Notes under the pieces: generated by a model
Database searches by the model: none
The model's input: the letters and a program-made list of their open reading frames with translations, nothing else
What the model was told of the DNA's origin: nothing
Translations under genes and position numbers: made by a program
Shown: piece after piece, positions 43,039 to 52,398 of the stretch
Layout: each line of letters opens with the position of its first letter
How positions within the stretch are numbered: position 1 is the stretch's first letter
Source: Stutzerimonas stutzeri
GTDB lineage: Bacteria; Pseudomonadota; Gammaproteobacteria; Pseudomonadales; Pseudomonadaceae
DNA: 64,000 nt
Assembly: GCF_002890895.1 (NCBI RefSeq)
Contig: NZ_POUL01000002.1
Location: forward strand, 496,001-560,000
Reading direction: 5' to 3'

Positions 43039-43899
43039 TCAGCCGTTGCTGGGCTTGCTGATGGCTTGCAACACGTATTGAGGTAGCGCGAACGCGCCAA
43101 TATGGAGGTGTGGATTGTAGTAACGGGTCACGATCCCACTGCCGGCGAAACGCTGGCACAGGGTTTCCAACGACAGCTTGCGACTGTCGGCATCGCAAGC
43201 GCCCCAGGCAAACGTCATGGCGCCCCCGATATAGGTGGGAACCGCAGCTTGGTAAAAATGCCAGTCGGGAAACAGGCCGGCCATCCGCTTGGAGGTGGTC
43301 TGCACTTCAGCCAATTGCATGAACGGAGTGCCGTTCTGCGCGACCAGGATGCCACCTTCGTTGAGGCAACGACGACACGCCTGATAGAAGTTTTCGGAGA
43401 ACAGCTCCTCTCCCGGCCCAATGGGATCGGTCGAGTCGGAGATAATCACATCGAACTTCTGATCGGTGGTCGCCACGAAGCGCATACCGTCATCAATTAC
43501 CAGGCCCAACCGAGGATCGTCGAACGCTCCCTTGGAGTGTTCTGGCAAGAACTCCCTGCATAGCTCCACTACGGTGCTGTCGATTTCGACCATGGTGATG
43601 CTTTCGACGTCACGGTGCTTGGCCACCTCCCGCAGTATGCCGCCATCACCCCCACCAATGATCAGCACTCGCCGCGCCAGCCCGTGAGCCAGGATCGGCA
43701 CGTGTGTAAGCATCTCGTGATAGATGAATTCGTCTGCCTCGGTGGTCTGGATAACCCCATCGAGCGCCATCACACGTCCCATACGGGCGTTCTCGAATAT
43801 CACCAGATGCTGATGCCCGGTGTGCACTTCATGCAGCATCTTGTCGACTCTGAAGCGCTGGCCGTACCCCTCGTAGAGAGTTTCCTGATAGTCGCTCAT
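43039..43899 (-). CDS. speE: Spermidine synthase (polyamine aminopropyltransferase)
   Basis: 286 residues; transfers aminopropyl from decarboxylated SAM to putrescine, producing spermidine and 5'-methylthioadenosine. Motifs [14 protein letters not shown], the catalytic-loop [16 protein letters not shown], and [14 protein letters not shown] near the start. GGGAG precedes the ATG. The by-product methylthioadenosine would feed methionine salvage, part of which is broken a few genes away. Confidence 0.96.
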   Translation of the reverse strand: MSDYQETLYEGYGQRFRVDKMLHEVHTGHQHLVIFENARMGRVMALDGVIQTTEADEFIYHEMLTHVPILAHGLARRVLIIGGGDGGILREVAKHRDVESITMVEIDSTVVELCREFLPEHSKGAFDDPRLGLVIDDGMRFVATTDQKFDVIISDSTDPIGPGEELFSENFYQACRRCLNEGGILVAQNGTPFMQLAEVQTTSKRMAGLFPDWHFYQAAVPTYIGGAMTFAWGACDADSRKLSLETLCQRFAGSGIVTRYYNPHLHIGAFALPQYVLQAISKPSNG

Positions 43900-44056
43900 G
43901 GGTGTCTCCCTGATGGATGACTTAACAGACGGGCCTCGCAGGCGGCCCGATTGCCAGAGAGGCGCATTCTACTTTGGTCTTATGACAGGAGTAACCGCCC
44001 GTCCTCAAGGCACGTTTGATGAAGACTGCCCCATCACCACTGGCTATTGTCTAGTG

Positions 44057-44983
44057 ATGATTTCTATCCAACTTCCTTATAACGCCCCATGGAGCTGGTC
44101 TCAGTTTCATCGGCACTTTGCCTTGCGCCTTCTGCCGGGTATCGAGGCGCTGGAGCCGGAGCGTTACAGCCGCACCGTGCAAGTAGGCGACGATGTCGGC
44201 TGGTTCAGCGTACGACCACTGCTGTCACAATCTGCTCTAGAACTGGTCATCAGCGATTCGCTAGAGGGGCACTCTTCAACATTAGCAATGCGTGTACGAA
44301 AGATGTTCGACCTCGATGCCGATCCGGTCGCCATAACGCGCCATTTCGCTTCGGACCCTCAGCTCGGCCCTCTGGTCGCGGCTAACCCCGGACTGCGCTT
44401 ACCCAGCGCGTTCGATCCGTTCGAACAAGCCGTGCGGGCTATCGTTGGTCAACAGGTCACCGTTAAGGCCGCGGTGACCATCACCCGACGCCTGATCGAA
44501 CGATTTGGGGAAAACCGGCTTAGCCAATCTGCGGTTGGAACGAATGGCTTGACCATGCTGTTTCCCGGCCCACAAACGCTAGCCACCGCGGCACTGGAAA
44601 ATATCGGCATGCCCGGCAAGCGGGTGGCGGCAGTGCAACATCTATCAGCCGCCGTTGCTGGCGGCGCACTTGAGTTGCATGTCGAAAACGGTGCAGACGC
44701 GCTGGTCAGCCACCTTTGCCAGCTACCCGGTATTGGGCCATGGACGGCTGAATACATTGCGTTGAGGGGGTTCGGCGAGGCGGATGCCTTTCCAGCAGCC
44801 GACCTTGGCCTGCTGAAATCGCCGCTATGGGGAAGTGACGGCATCAGCGCGAAAGAGTTGCTCGCGCGATCACAGGCTTGGCGACCCTGGCGGGCCTATG
44901 CCGCAGTGCATATCTGGGAGAGTTATGCCGCAGCGCCGATCAAGGCGGGGAGAGCCTGGCCAGGACTTGAGGCGGGTCGCTGA
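44057..44983 (+). CDS. alkA: DNA-3-methyladenine glycosylase II (AlkA-like)
   Basis: 308 residues; removes alkylated bases. N-terminal AlkA domain, then the HhH-GPD fold: FDPFEQAVRAIVGQQVTVKAA, hairpin LCQLPGIGPWTAEYIALRGFG and catalytic Asp in DAFPAADLGLL. Start ATG at 44057 directly follows a GTG codon that is also possible. Its last 44 bases overlap the 3' end of the opposite-strand histidine phosphatase gene. Confidence 0.88.
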   Translation: MISIQLPYNAPWSWSQFHRHFALRLLPGIEALEPERYSRTVQVGDDVGWFSVRPLLSQSALELVISDSLEGHSSTLAMRVRKMFDLDADPVAITRHFASDPQLGPLVAANPGLRLPSAFDPFEQAVRAIVGQQVTVKAAVTITRRLIERFGENRLSQSAVGTNGLTMLFPGPQTLATAALENIGMPGKRVAAVQHLSAAVAGGALELHVENGADALVSHLCQLPGIGPWTAEYIALRGFGEADAFPAADLGLLKSPLWGSDGISAKELLARSQAWRPWRAYAAVHIWESYAAAPIKAGRAWPGLEAGR

Positions 44984-45494
44984 TCGGCAACGCGAGCACC
45001 AAAGCCTCACCGGATCGTGGAAAGATGCCCGTCAGTGCGGTGATATTGACTTGATGACTGATAAGCACGATGGGTGATGTCCCTGGCAATTCTCGCAGGT
45101 ACATGAGCAAGGCTTGGGTCTGCTCGTTCTTGCGGTAGGTCTGGACAAAGAACGAATCGAGAAGCGGCAGCGGCTCAACTGGCTTAAAGCCCAGCAGTTC
45201 TGCCGTATCCAACGCCCGGCACCAACGACTGCTGAGTACCCGCGCCGCAGTAATGCTGTTCTGCCGGAGCAGATCACCCCACCGCTCTGCCTGCAGGCGG
45301 CCCGCCTGATCAAGATTGCGCTGAGTCGTGCAGTCCTCCAGTACGAAACCCGGCGGATCGCCTGTCCCAGGCGCCAAGGCATGACGCATGAGCAGAACGG
45401 CACGGCCCTCCCGCAGCGCAGTCCAGGCCATCTCGTCACCACTCCAGGCACTACCAGCCCAAAGCAGCAACGCGACCAGAACTGCTATACGCAT
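44940..45494 (-). CDS. Exported histidine phosphatase family protein
   Basis: 184 residues. Signal peptide MRIAVLVALLLWAGSAWS, then a phosphoglycerate mutase-like fold with VLLMRHALAPGTGDP (catalytic RH) and the second His in VLISHQVNITALTG. Known proteins of this type in Pseudomonas have unknown substrates. Its ATG overlaps the stop of the preceding small membrane gene (TGATG), so it is coupled to it. The last bases overlap alkA tail to tail. Confidence 0.82.
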   Translation of the reverse strand: MRIAVLVALLLWAGSAWSGDEMAWTALREGRAVLLMRHALAPGTGDPPGFVLEDCTTQRNLDQAGRLQAERWGDLLRQNSITAARVLSSRWCRALDTAELLGFKPVEPLPLLDSFFVQTYRKNEQTQALLMYLRELPGTSPIVLISHQVNITALTGIFPRSGEALVLALPISDPPQVLARLSPP

Positions 45495-45685
45495 CACAAC
45501 CTGACTTTGGCGAAATGTCCGGCGGCCACGAACCACATGACCAGTCCGACAACTGGCAACAGGACGACAACAAGACTCCAGATGATCTTGCGACCCACCT
45601 CGATACGACTTCGCCAGATCTGCACGATGGCTACCAGATTAGCCACCAACACGATCAAGGCCAGCAGCGTACTCCAGGTTTCCAC
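45494..45685 (-). CDS. Small PLDc_N-type membrane protein
   Basis: 63 residues, two hydrophobic helices separated by a basic turn (WRSRIEVGRKIIWSLVV), matching the N-terminal membrane module of cardiolipin synthases without the catalytic part. Its stop overlaps the start of the phosphatase gene. Function unknown. Confidence 0.7.
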   Translation of the reverse strand: METWSTLLALIVLVANLVAIVQIWRSRIEVGRKIIWSLVVVLLPVVGLVMWFVAAGHFAKVRL

Positions 45686-45688
45686 CGG

Positions 45689-45898
45689 TCAGTGCCTCAG
45701 GTTGCGCTCATCAGGCCGATTGCCACGCGGCCCCATGATGCCCCAGATGATCAGGCCCAACACTGGCAGGATGACGATCAACAACACCCAGAGGGCTTTT
45801 TTCCCGGTGCTGCTGTCGCTTCGCACCACGCTGATGATTGCCCAGATATCCAGTGCCAGGATAAGCAGGCCGAAAATACCGCCGAAGGCATCGGTCAT
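45689..45898 (-). CDS. Second small PLDc_N-type membrane protein
   Basis: 69 residues, the same two-helix design (VVRSDSSTGKKALWVLLIV, LPVLGLIIWGIMGPRG). It lies three bases before its neighbour and both are likely products of an old duplication. The three genes (two membrane modules, phosphatase) form a coupled set. Function unknown. Confidence 0.72.
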   Translation of the reverse strand: MTDAFGGIFGLLILALDIWAIISVVRSDSSTGKKALWVLLIVILPVLGLIIWGIMGPRGNRPDERNLRH

Positions 45899-45955
45899 GA
45901 CAAGACTCCAAATTACAGTGAGTTCGTAATTAGGATGCCAGGCGGGTTTGAGGGT

Positions 45956-46213
45956 TCAGTACGCGATCTGCTCACGGCGCGGATCGTTCGCCTCGAAGCT
46001 GGCGACCGCTGGATGATCAGCCAGCTCACGCCCTCTCACAGCAGGCCGCAGGTGTGCCGGCAATGCTGCGCAGCATCCAGCTCTTCACATATCGAAGAGA
46101 AACAGAATCCCGTCGGACGGCAAGCTGATCGAGCCCGCAATACATGGGAACAGCACGTCGAAGACGGACCTCACGGCGCTGGTGATGTTTTCGACATCGG
46201 TAAGGATGGCTTT
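45956..46213 (-). pseudogene. mtnC: Decayed mtnC (enolase-phosphatase E1) remnant
   Basis: Right after mtnD the minus strand encodes KAILTDVENITSAVRSVFDV, which matches the MtnC N-terminus ([25 protein letters not shown] in the family), then jumps to ILFLFD, matching the late PADILFLSD segment. A one base shift follows, with EELDAA and TCGLL in one frame, and the family-like C-terminus LADHPAVASF in another, ending at 45956. About 450 to 550 bases of the middle are missing, with stops and a shift. The start codon is also lost. No functional phosphatase can be made. Confidence 0.85.
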
Positions 46214-46220
46214 GCCGGGA

Positions 46221-46769
46221 TCAGAAATCATCCAGGCGCGGAAACCGGCCGGCAATGTCTTCCCCGGTGAATTGCGCGACCCAACCTTCTGGATTAGTGA
46301 ACAGGCGAATGGCAACGAAGTGAGGGTGCTCGCCCATATCGAACCAATGCCGGGTTCCTGCAGGCACCGAGATCAGGTCGTTTTTCTCGCACAGCACGGC
46401 ATACACCCTGTCCTCGATATGCAGGCTGAACAGCCCGCGGCCGACGACAAAGAAACGCACCTCGTCCTCGGCGTGCTGGTGTTCTTCAAGGAACTTGGCG
46501 TGGAGTTCTGCCTTATCTGGGTGATTGCTGGTCACGCTGAGGGCGTCGACCGTGACGTAGCCGCGCTCTTCCATTAGTCGATCGATCTGCGGACGATAGG
46601 CGGCTATTACCTCCTCTGAACTTGCACCGGCGCGAATGGGCGTGCTGGCTTCCCAGCGTTCCAGGTGCACCCCGACATCGGCCAGGGTGGCGGCAATATC
46701 TTCAACATGCGTGAGCACTTTGAGAGGCTGCTCCGGCGCAGTGTCCTGATAAACGCTAAGGATGCTCAT
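46221..46769 (-). CDS. mtnD: Acireductone dioxygenase
   Basis: 182-residue cupin that cleaves acireductone with oxygen to formate and the keto acid precursor of methionine (Fe form). Metal ligands are intact: HQHAEDE (H-x-H-x3-E) and the later His in AGTRHWFDMG. AGGAG lies nine bases before the ATG at 46769; the longer frame is chance. It is flanked by remnants of mtnB (upstream) and mtnC (downstream), so the substrate should no longer be made by the local pathway. Either the gene is in early decay, or another pathway feeds it. Confidence 0.92.
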   Translation of the reverse strand: MSILSVYQDTAPEQPLKVLTHVEDIAATLADVGVHLERWEASTPIRAGASSEEVIAAYRPQIDRLMEERGYVTVDALSVTSNHPDKAELHAKFLEEHQHAEDEVRFFVVGRGLFSLHIEDRVYAVLCEKNDLISVPAGTRHWFDMGEHPHFVAIRLFTNPEGWVAQFTGEDIAGRFPRLDDF

Positions 46770-46831
46770 ACTGGTTGTCTCCTGTCGGGATGGCTGCCCC
46801 GGCGTTGGAAAGGTCGGAACCTCGGCGCTCA

Positions 46832-46915
46832 TCAGATGGGCCAAGCGTTACTGCTGATGGCCGGCGACCAACCGCTGCCATAGCGAAACAGGCCAGCGTC
46901 GATGACGGTTTCCAC
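46832..46915 (-). pseudogene. mtnB: Decayed mtnB (methylthioribulose-1-phosphate dehydratase) remnant
   Basis: The 27 codons from a GTG at 46915 read VETVIDAGLFRYGSGWSPAI, close to the MtnB N-terminus (QIIDAGRFLYGRGWSPATSSN), then stop. The rest of the roughly 200-codon gene is absent; mtnD follows 63 bases on. It lies 11 bases past the MFS stop, the place mtnB occupies in P. aeruginosa as I remember it. Confidence 0.8.
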
Positions 46916-46925
46916 GGTATAGCGG

Positions 46926-48074
46926 TCATACCGAATTCCTGCGCGGGAAGACGATGATAACGGCTGCGCCGAGCGCTGACAGGCTGGCAATGGCGAAGGT
47001 CCACAAAGGGCCGAGACTGGCCCAGCTGTAGCCGGAGTAAAGCGCACCCAGCGCCCCGCCCACTCCGGCAAGGGTCGCATACAGCGCTTGCCCCTGCCCT
47101 TGCTGGCGGTGACCAAAGCTGCGCTGGACGAAATGAATGGCAGCCGCATGAAAACTGCCGAAGGTTGCCGCGTGCATCAGCTGCGCAATCAACAGCACCC
47201 CAAGATGATCAGCCTGCGTTCCCAGCAGTAGCCAGCGCAGCGCCGCCAGCAGAAAGCTAGCGGCAAGGACCTGACGCAACGAAAAGCGCGCAAGCAGCCG
47301 TGCCATTACCAGGAAGATCAGGATCTCAGCTACCACTCCGAGTGCCCAGAGCAGGCCGATGGTGCCACGCCCGTAGCCGAGCGCCTCGAGATGAATGGTA
47401 AAAAAGGTGTAGTACGGACCATGACTGACCTGCATCAGACCGACGCACACGAAGAATGCCAATACCCCCGGCCGGCAGAGCTGGCGAAGAAAGCCACCCT
47501 GCCCCTCCGGCTCAGGACGCTCCGCCGGCACCGCATTGGGCACCCATAGGCTGCTGATCACGATCCCGGTCATCACTAACAGGACCGCCGCCGGATAGAT
47601 GTCGAGACTCAGGTGTTCGAACAACGCGCCAAGCCCGACTACCGCCGCGATGAAACCGATGCTGCCCCAGAGGCGGATCTGACTGTAGCGAGACGCTTGC
47701 TCATGCAGGTGCGCCAGCGTAATGACCTCGAACTGCGGTAACACGGCATGCCAGAAGAAGGCATGCAGCGCCATCACCAGCGCCAGCCAAGCGTAACTCT
47801 TGCTGTAGAAGATCAAGCTGAACGAAATCAGCGTACAGAGTGCGCCAATCCGAACAATCGCCAGACGTCGGCCTGTGACATCACCCAGCCAACCCCACAG
47901 GTTCGGCGCCAGGCAACGCATCAGCATGGGAATGGCCACTAGCTCGCCAATGCGCTCGGCAGTAAAGCCGAGGTGGTCGAAATAGAGGCCGAGGAACGGC
48001 GCCGCCGAACCGAGCAGCGCAAAGTAGAAGAAGTAAAAACCGGACAGACGCCAGTAGGGAATGGAAGCCGCCAT
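46926..48074 (-). CDS. MFS transporter, HcaT/3-phenylpropionate permease-like
   Basis: 382 residues, twelve helices; N-terminus WRLSGFYFFYFALLGSAAPF and LWGWLGDVTGRR belong to the MFS_1-like/PPP-type family. Role unknown; in Pseudomonas it sits next to mtn genes as it does here. Start ATG at 48074; the frame extends to a TTG nine codons upstream. Confidence 0.85.
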   Translation of the reverse strand: MAASIPYWRLSGFYFFYFALLGSAAPFLGLYFDHLGFTAERIGELVAIPMLMRCLAPNLWGWLGDVTGRRLAIVRIGALCTLISFSLIFYSKSYAWLALVMALHAFFWHAVLPQFEVITLAHLHEQASRYSQIRLWGSIGFIAAVVGLGALFEHLSLDIYPAAVLLVMTGIVISSLWVPNAVPAERPEPEGQGGFLRQLCRPGVLAFFVCVGLMQVSHGPYYTFFTIHLEALGYGRGTIGLLWALGVVAEILIFLVMARLLARFSLRQVLAASFLLAALRWLLLGTQADHLGVLLIAQLMHAATFGSFHAAAIHFVQRSFGHRQQGQGQALYATLAGVGGALGALYSGYSWASLGPLWTFAIASLSALGAAVIIVFPRRNSV

Positions 48075-48108
48075 AAGCAACAAGCCAGTAGCTGGAAACA
48101 AACGTGAC

Positions 48109-48139
48109 GCTGGAGCGAGCGCTTTGCTCGCTTTCCAGC
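48109..48139. repeat. GCTGGA...TCCAGC hairpin, REP-like
   Basis: GCTGGA-GCGAGC pairs with GCTCGC-TT-TCCAGC around a five base loop, between aroC and the MFS gene. It continues into more CAGC/GCTG-rich DNA. It resembles the palindromic REP units common in pseudomonads; a weak T-rich tail could also terminate aroC. Confidence 0.4.
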
Positions 48140-48160
48140 TTCAGGCCTCCAGCGGCAGGC

Positions 48161-49252
48161 TCAGAGCTGCGCCAACACCGGCGTACCCACCAGCACATCG
48201 GCGTTCTGCCCGCGATGGCGCAACAGATGGTCAAGCAACACGATGGCCATCATCGCTTCGGCGATCGGCGTGGCTCGGATACCTACGCATGGATCGTGGC
48301 GACCCTTGGTGATGACCTCAACCGGATTGCCGTCGACGTCAATGGAGCGTCCTGGTGTCGTGATGCTCGACGTAGGCTTGAGCGCCAGATGCGCGATGAT
48401 CGGCTGGCCGGACGAAACGCCTCCCAGAACACCACCTGCATGGTTCGACAGGAAGCCGTCTGGCGTCATCTCATCACGGTGCTCAGTACCGCGCTGCGCC
48501 ACGCTGGCAAATCCGGCGCCAATCTCCACGCCTTTTACTGCGTTGATGCTCATCAGGGCATGTGCCAGTTCAGCATCGAGACGGTCAAAAATTGGCTCCC
48601 CAAGCCCCGGCGGAACGCCTTCGGCGACGACACTGATCTTCGCGCCAACCGAATCCTGGTCACGACGCAACTGATCCATGTAGGCCTCCAGCTCCGGGAC
48701 CTTGTCCGGGTCTGGGCTGAAAAAAGCGTTCTGCTCGACGCTGTCCCAGGTCTTGAAAGGAATTTCGATCGGGCCCAGCTGACTCATGTAGCCGCGCACC
48801 TGGATGCCCAGGGTCGCCAGGTATTTCTTGGCAATGGCACCGGCAGCGACGCGCATGGCAGTTTCGCGGGCTGAGCTGCGGCCACCTCCGCGATAGTCGC
48901 GCAGGCCATACTTGTGGTGATAGCTGTAGTCGGCATGTGCGGGACGGAACTGATCCTTGATGGCCGAATAATCCTTGGATTTCTGATCGGTGTTGCGGAT
49001 CAGCAGACCGATCGGGCAACCGGTGGTCCGCCCTTCGAATACGCCAGAAAGAATCTCGACCTCGTCGGCCTCCTGGCGTTGAGTGGTGTGCCGGCTAGTG
49101 CCGGGCTTGCGTCGATCGAGGTCGCGCTGCAGATCAGCGGCGCTTAGCTCCAGGCCTGGCGGACAGCCGTCAACAATCGCGACCAGTGCCGGACCATGGC
49201 TTTCGCCAGCCGTGGTGACGGTGAACAGCTTGCCGTATGTATTGCCGGACAT
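48161..49252 (-). CDS. aroC: Chorismate synthase
   Basis: 363 residues, converts EPSP to chorismate using reduced FMN. Motifs [17 protein letters not shown] at the start, [25 protein letters not shown] and the C-terminal KPTSSI. The first step after AroA, whose gene is at 59941. Minus strand, 86 bp from the MFS gene. Confidence 0.97.
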   Translation of the reverse strand: MSGNTYGKLFTVTTAGESHGPALVAIVDGCPPGLELSAADLQRDLDRRKPGTSRHTTQRQEADEVEILSGVFEGRTTGCPIGLLIRNTDQKSKDYSAIKDQFRPAHADYSYHHKYGLRDYRGGGRSSARETAMRVAAGAIAKKYLATLGIQVRGYMSQLGPIEIPFKTWDSVEQNAFFSPDPDKVPELEAYMDQLRRDQDSVGAKISVVAEGVPPGLGEPIFDRLDAELAHALMSINAVKGVEIGAGFASVAQRGTEHRDEMTPDGFLSNHAGGVLGGVSSGQPIIAHLALKPTSSITTPGRSIDVDGNPVEVITKGRHDPCVGIRATPIAEAMMAIVLLDHLLRHRGQNADVLVGTPVLAQL

Positions 49253-49402
49253 GCAGGGCGCTCCGCGATCGACCTAAAGAGGGGGCGGAAGTATACCCGA
49301 GCTGCTGAAGGTTTCGCTGCCTGCGGACGCGGCGCATACTGCGAACCCGCCGGCTCGCGAGCTCGCTTCGTATCCCCGTTCCGCCGATGGTTTATTTTGT
49401 CC

Positions 49403-50386
49403 ATGCGTTTCTTTTTACTGCTCGCCTTGCTCGCCTTGCTCGCCTTGCTCGCCATGTTCGCGCCCTTAGCCCAAGCCCAGACGTGGGTAAATCAGAGGAT
49501 GACTGTGCAGGTGCCGGCCGGGCATCTTCATGGCAGCCTGCTGCTGCCTAAGACTGACGCACCCTTGCCGGTTGCGCTGTTGATAGCAGGATCGGGCCCG
49601 ACCGACCGCGACGGCAACAACCCACTGGGACACAACGACAGCCTCAAGCGACTGGCGCAGGCATTGGCCAAGCGCGGTATCGCCAGTGTGCGCTACGACA
49701 AGCGTGGAGTCGGCCAGAGCCAACCGGTGGCGCCGGACGAAGGTCAGTTGAAGGTAGAAGACTATGTCGACGATGCAGTGGCTTGGTCACGGTTGCTACA
49801 AGCCGATCCACGGTTTTCGGCGCTCGTGCTGATTGGCCATAGCGAAGGCGCGTTGATTGCCAGTCTGGCCGAACCTACCGTCAAACCTGCCGCGTTGATC
49901 AGCCTCGCTGGCAGCGGCCGCTCCATCGATACGCTACTGCGAGAGCAGCTGCAGGGCCGTCTACCACCGGCGCTTCTGGCAAGCGCGAACTACCTGATCG
50001 ATGAACTGAACGCGGGAAGAATCAACCAGCAGGTGCCCGAGCCGCTGCAAGTGCTTTTTCGCTTGAGCGTTCAACCCTACCTGATCTCTCTGTTTCAGGA
50101 AGATCCGACCGCTGCATTTGCCAACACCACCGCGCCGGCCTTGATCATTCAGGGCTCTCATGACATTCAGGTCAGCTCTAAAGATGCGCAAGCGCTGAAA
50201 CAGGCCAGGGCAGATGCCGAGTTAGCGCTGATCAAAGGGATGGGCCACGTATTGCGCATCACGCCGCAGGATAGCGCCGGACAAGTGGCTTCCTACAACA
50301 GCCCCGAACTGCCTATCGCGCATGAACTGACGGAACAGATCAGCCGGTTCTTGACCGAGCACGGCGTATTGCCAGCCTCCAGTTAG
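49403..50386 (+). CDS. Exported alpha/beta hydrolase
   Basis: 327 residues. Signal peptide made of a nine base pair repeat that encodes Leu-Ala-Leu units, then a large alpha/beta fold: oxyanion GSGPTDRDGNNP, nucleophile GHSEGALIA, acid IQGSHDIQV and His GMGHVLR. Similar secreted hydrolases are annotated as acyl or dienelactone-type; substrate unknown. The frame opens far upstream, but the ATG at 49403 starts the signal peptide. Confidence 0.85.
   Translation: MRFFLLLALLALLALLAMFAPLAQAQTWVNQRMTVQVPAGHLHGSLLLPKTDAPLPVALLIAGSGPTDRDGNNPLGHNDSLKRLAQALAKRGIASVRYDKRGVGQSQPVAPDEGQLKVEDYVDDAVAWSRLLQADPRFSALVLIGHSEGALIASLAEPTVKPAALISLAGSGRSIDTLLREQLQGRLPPALLASANYLIDELNAGRINQQVPEPLQVLFRLSVQPYLISLFQEDPTAAFANTTAPALIIQGSHDIQVSSKDAQALKQARADAELALIKGMGHVLRITPQDSAGQVASYNSPELPIAHELTEQISRFLTEHGVLPASS
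49421..49456 (+). repeat. Nine base tandem repeat in the hydrolase signal peptide
   Basis: CTCGCCTTG occurs three times exactly (49421-49447) followed by CTCGCCATG. The repeat keeps frame, so copy-number change would only lengthen or shorten the hydrophobic core (LAL units). Confidence 0.9.
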
Positions 50387-50439
50387 GCGACCGCCGGCCG
50401 ATACGCTCCTTGCCTGCCGCAACGACCACCGCCAGGCCT

Positions 50440-51243
50440 ATGGACACCGAGATGACCGACAGCCCAACAGCCCCTGAAGAAAACGACGCCCAGACGCCCG
50501 CGGTGGCGCAGCAGCCGCACCCCTGGGCCGCGCTCGCGCCGGATCGATTCCGGCTGCTCCGTCTGGCTCCGCTGCCTACCGACCGGGACACCGGGACACG
50601 TCCGCTGCGTTTCGTCGAGCTGGCCCAGGTCGAGCGACATACGCCTGAGCAGAGCCTGTTGAGGCTCTTCATTCGTATACCGGGCCAAGTGTTATCGAAG
50701 CAGCAGAACCTGCTGGAGGTCTGGGCCGACCACCGGGCCAAGGAGCTGCGCTTCGGCCCCGATTCAGGCTTGCATGTAGAACCGATAAACCGTGGCCTCG
50801 GGCGCTTCCTGTTGGCGCAAGGGGCAGCTTGGGCGCAGCGACGCTGGGCGCACTATCTGGTAGAAGGCGGCGCGCTGCCGGTCAAGGATATAACCGGCGA
50901 AGATGTACGGCTGCGGCGGGATCATTGCCTGCTGAGTCAAGGATTCGACGTGGTCTACGCCGAGCCCCAGAAGCCCAAGGCAACCTATAGCGCAGCTCGT
51001 GTCAGCGCCTTACGGCCAGACTGGAACATCGAAAAAGTGCAGATCATCGAACTGCAAGAAGCGGCAGCTATGCTCGAGCAGGCTGATCGAAATCTACTCG
51101 AACAGGAAAATCGGATTCGCGACACCCATGAACGATTGAGCAAACTCCGTCGAGAGGATGGCACCCTCCGATTCACCATTGCCTGCCTGATTGTGTTCTC
51201 ACTGTTTCAGGCCGGGCTACTGATCTGGATCGCAACCCGCTGA
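50440..51243 (+). CDS. Conserved-looking protein of unknown function with C-terminal anchor
   Basis: About 267 residues from the ATG at 50440 (a TTG at 50410 is also possible). I do not recognise a family. Pro/Asp/Thr-rich N-terminus, a central basic globular region without Cys motifs, a predicted coiled coil (AAAMLEQADRNLLEQENRIRDTHERLSKLRRE) and one C-terminal membrane helix (FTIACLIVFSLFQAGLLIWIA). Tail-anchored. Sits between the exported hydrolase and prmB, as in P. aeruginosa as I recall. Confidence 0.7.
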   Translation: MDTEMTDSPTAPEENDAQTPAVAQQPHPWAALAPDRFRLLRLAPLPTDRDTGTRPLRFVELAQVERHTPEQSLLRLFIRIPGQVLSKQQNLLEVWADHRAKELRFGPDSGLHVEPINRGLGRFLLAQGAAWAQRRWAHYLVEGGALPVKDITGEDVRLRRDHCLLSQGFDVVYAEPQKPKATYSAARVSALRPDWNIEKVQIIELQEAAAMLEQADRNLLEQENRIRDTHERLSKLRREDGTLRFTIACLIVFSLFQAGLLIWIATR

Positions 51244-51280
51244 CAGCCCTGCCCTACCGAACAGAGTACCGAGCAGACCC

Positions 51281-52210
51281 TCAGTTGCCCTTTGGCACCA
51301 GCCGCTCTTGGAAAAGCGCCTGATGATCCCGGCATTGACTGGCGGCAAGCAGAAAAACCCCATGCCCACCCTCGGTGAACTCGAGCCAGGTGAAGTCGAC
51401 TTCAGGATAAAGCGCCTCGACATGCACCTGACTGTTGCCGACTTCGACGATCAGGCTGCCCTTTTCCGTCAGATGGTCCGCCGCCTCCGCCAGTATTCTT
51501 CGAACGAGATCCAAACCATCGTCGCCGCAAGCCAGGCCGAGTGCCGGCTCGTGCTGGAACTCGGCAGGCATATCGGCAAAGTCTTCGGCGTCCACATACG
51601 GCGGATTGGAAACGATCAGGTCAAAGCGCTGCTTGGGTAGGCCATCGAATCCATCGCTCTGAACGGTGTAGACCCGGTCTTCCAGACCATGCTGTTCAAT
51701 GTTGCGATTGGCCACTTCCAGCGCTTCGAATGACAGGTCGGCCAACAGCACCTCGGCATCAAGAAACTCATAGGCGCAGGCAATGCCGATGCAACCGGAG
51801 CCGGTACAGAGATCCAGAATTCGTGCTGGCGCCATCGCCAACCACGGCTCGAAGCGTCGTTCAATCAATTGGCCAATCGGCGAGCGCGGAATCAGCACGT
51901 GATCGTTGACGATGAATGGAAGCCCGCAGAACCAGGCTTGTCCAAGCAGATAAGCAGTCGGTACGCGTTGCTCGATCCGTCGCTGCAACAGAGTCTGCAG
52001 ATGTTCGCGCTCATCGTCTTCCAGCCGACAATCGAGATAGGTGTCAGCCATTTCCCAGGGCAAGTGCAAGGCACCCAGTACCAACTGACGCGCCTCGTCC
52101 CAAGCGTTGTCCGTGCCGTGGCCGAAGAAAAGTTGCTCGGCGTGGAAGCGGCTGACAGCCCAGCGAATATGATCACGCAAGGTACGCAAACGGGAAGGCG
52201 AAGCGGTCAC
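51281..52210 (-). CDS. prmB: 50S ribosomal protein L3 glutamine methyltransferase PrmB
   Basis: 309 residues; methylates a Gln of uL3. Rossmann methyltransferase with [16 protein letters not shown] and the NPPY motif [10 protein letters not shown]. Starts with GTG at 52210, with GAGGAG eight bases ahead; an ATG at 52217 is out of frame. Divergent from the isochorismatase-family gene. Confidence 0.95.
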   Translation of the reverse strand: MTASPSRLRTLRDHIRWAVSRFHAEQLFFGHGTDNAWDEARQLVLGALHLPWEMADTYLDCRLEDDEREHLQTLLQRRIEQRVPTAYLLGQAWFCGLPFIVNDHVLIPRSPIGQLIERRFEPWLAMAPARILDLCTGSGCIGIACAYEFLDAEVLLADLSFEALEVANRNIEQHGLEDRVYTVQSDGFDGLPKQRFDLIVSNPPYVDAEDFADMPAEFQHEPALGLACGDDGLDLVRRILAEAADHLTEKGSLIVEVGNSQVHVEALYPEVDFTWLEFTEGGHGVFLLAASQCRDHQALFQERLVPKGN

Positions 52211-52398
52211 GGGGCATCTCCTCTAAAAAGGGCGGAAGTCTAGCCGATGGCCACGCGCGTTTCGCGAGTTTTGCGGTTATGTGCGATGGCAAAACGCCCA
52301 TAACACCAATCTATATGACCAATTCATCACTTATTGGCTGTTCACATCTCGCGCGACTGGCGCCACAATCATGCCCCTCTCAGAACAAGGAGTCAGTC

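Noticed and set aside
49421-49456. Short repeats as a CRISPR array
   Set aside because: Nine base head-to-tail repeats without spacers, inside a signal peptide coding region.
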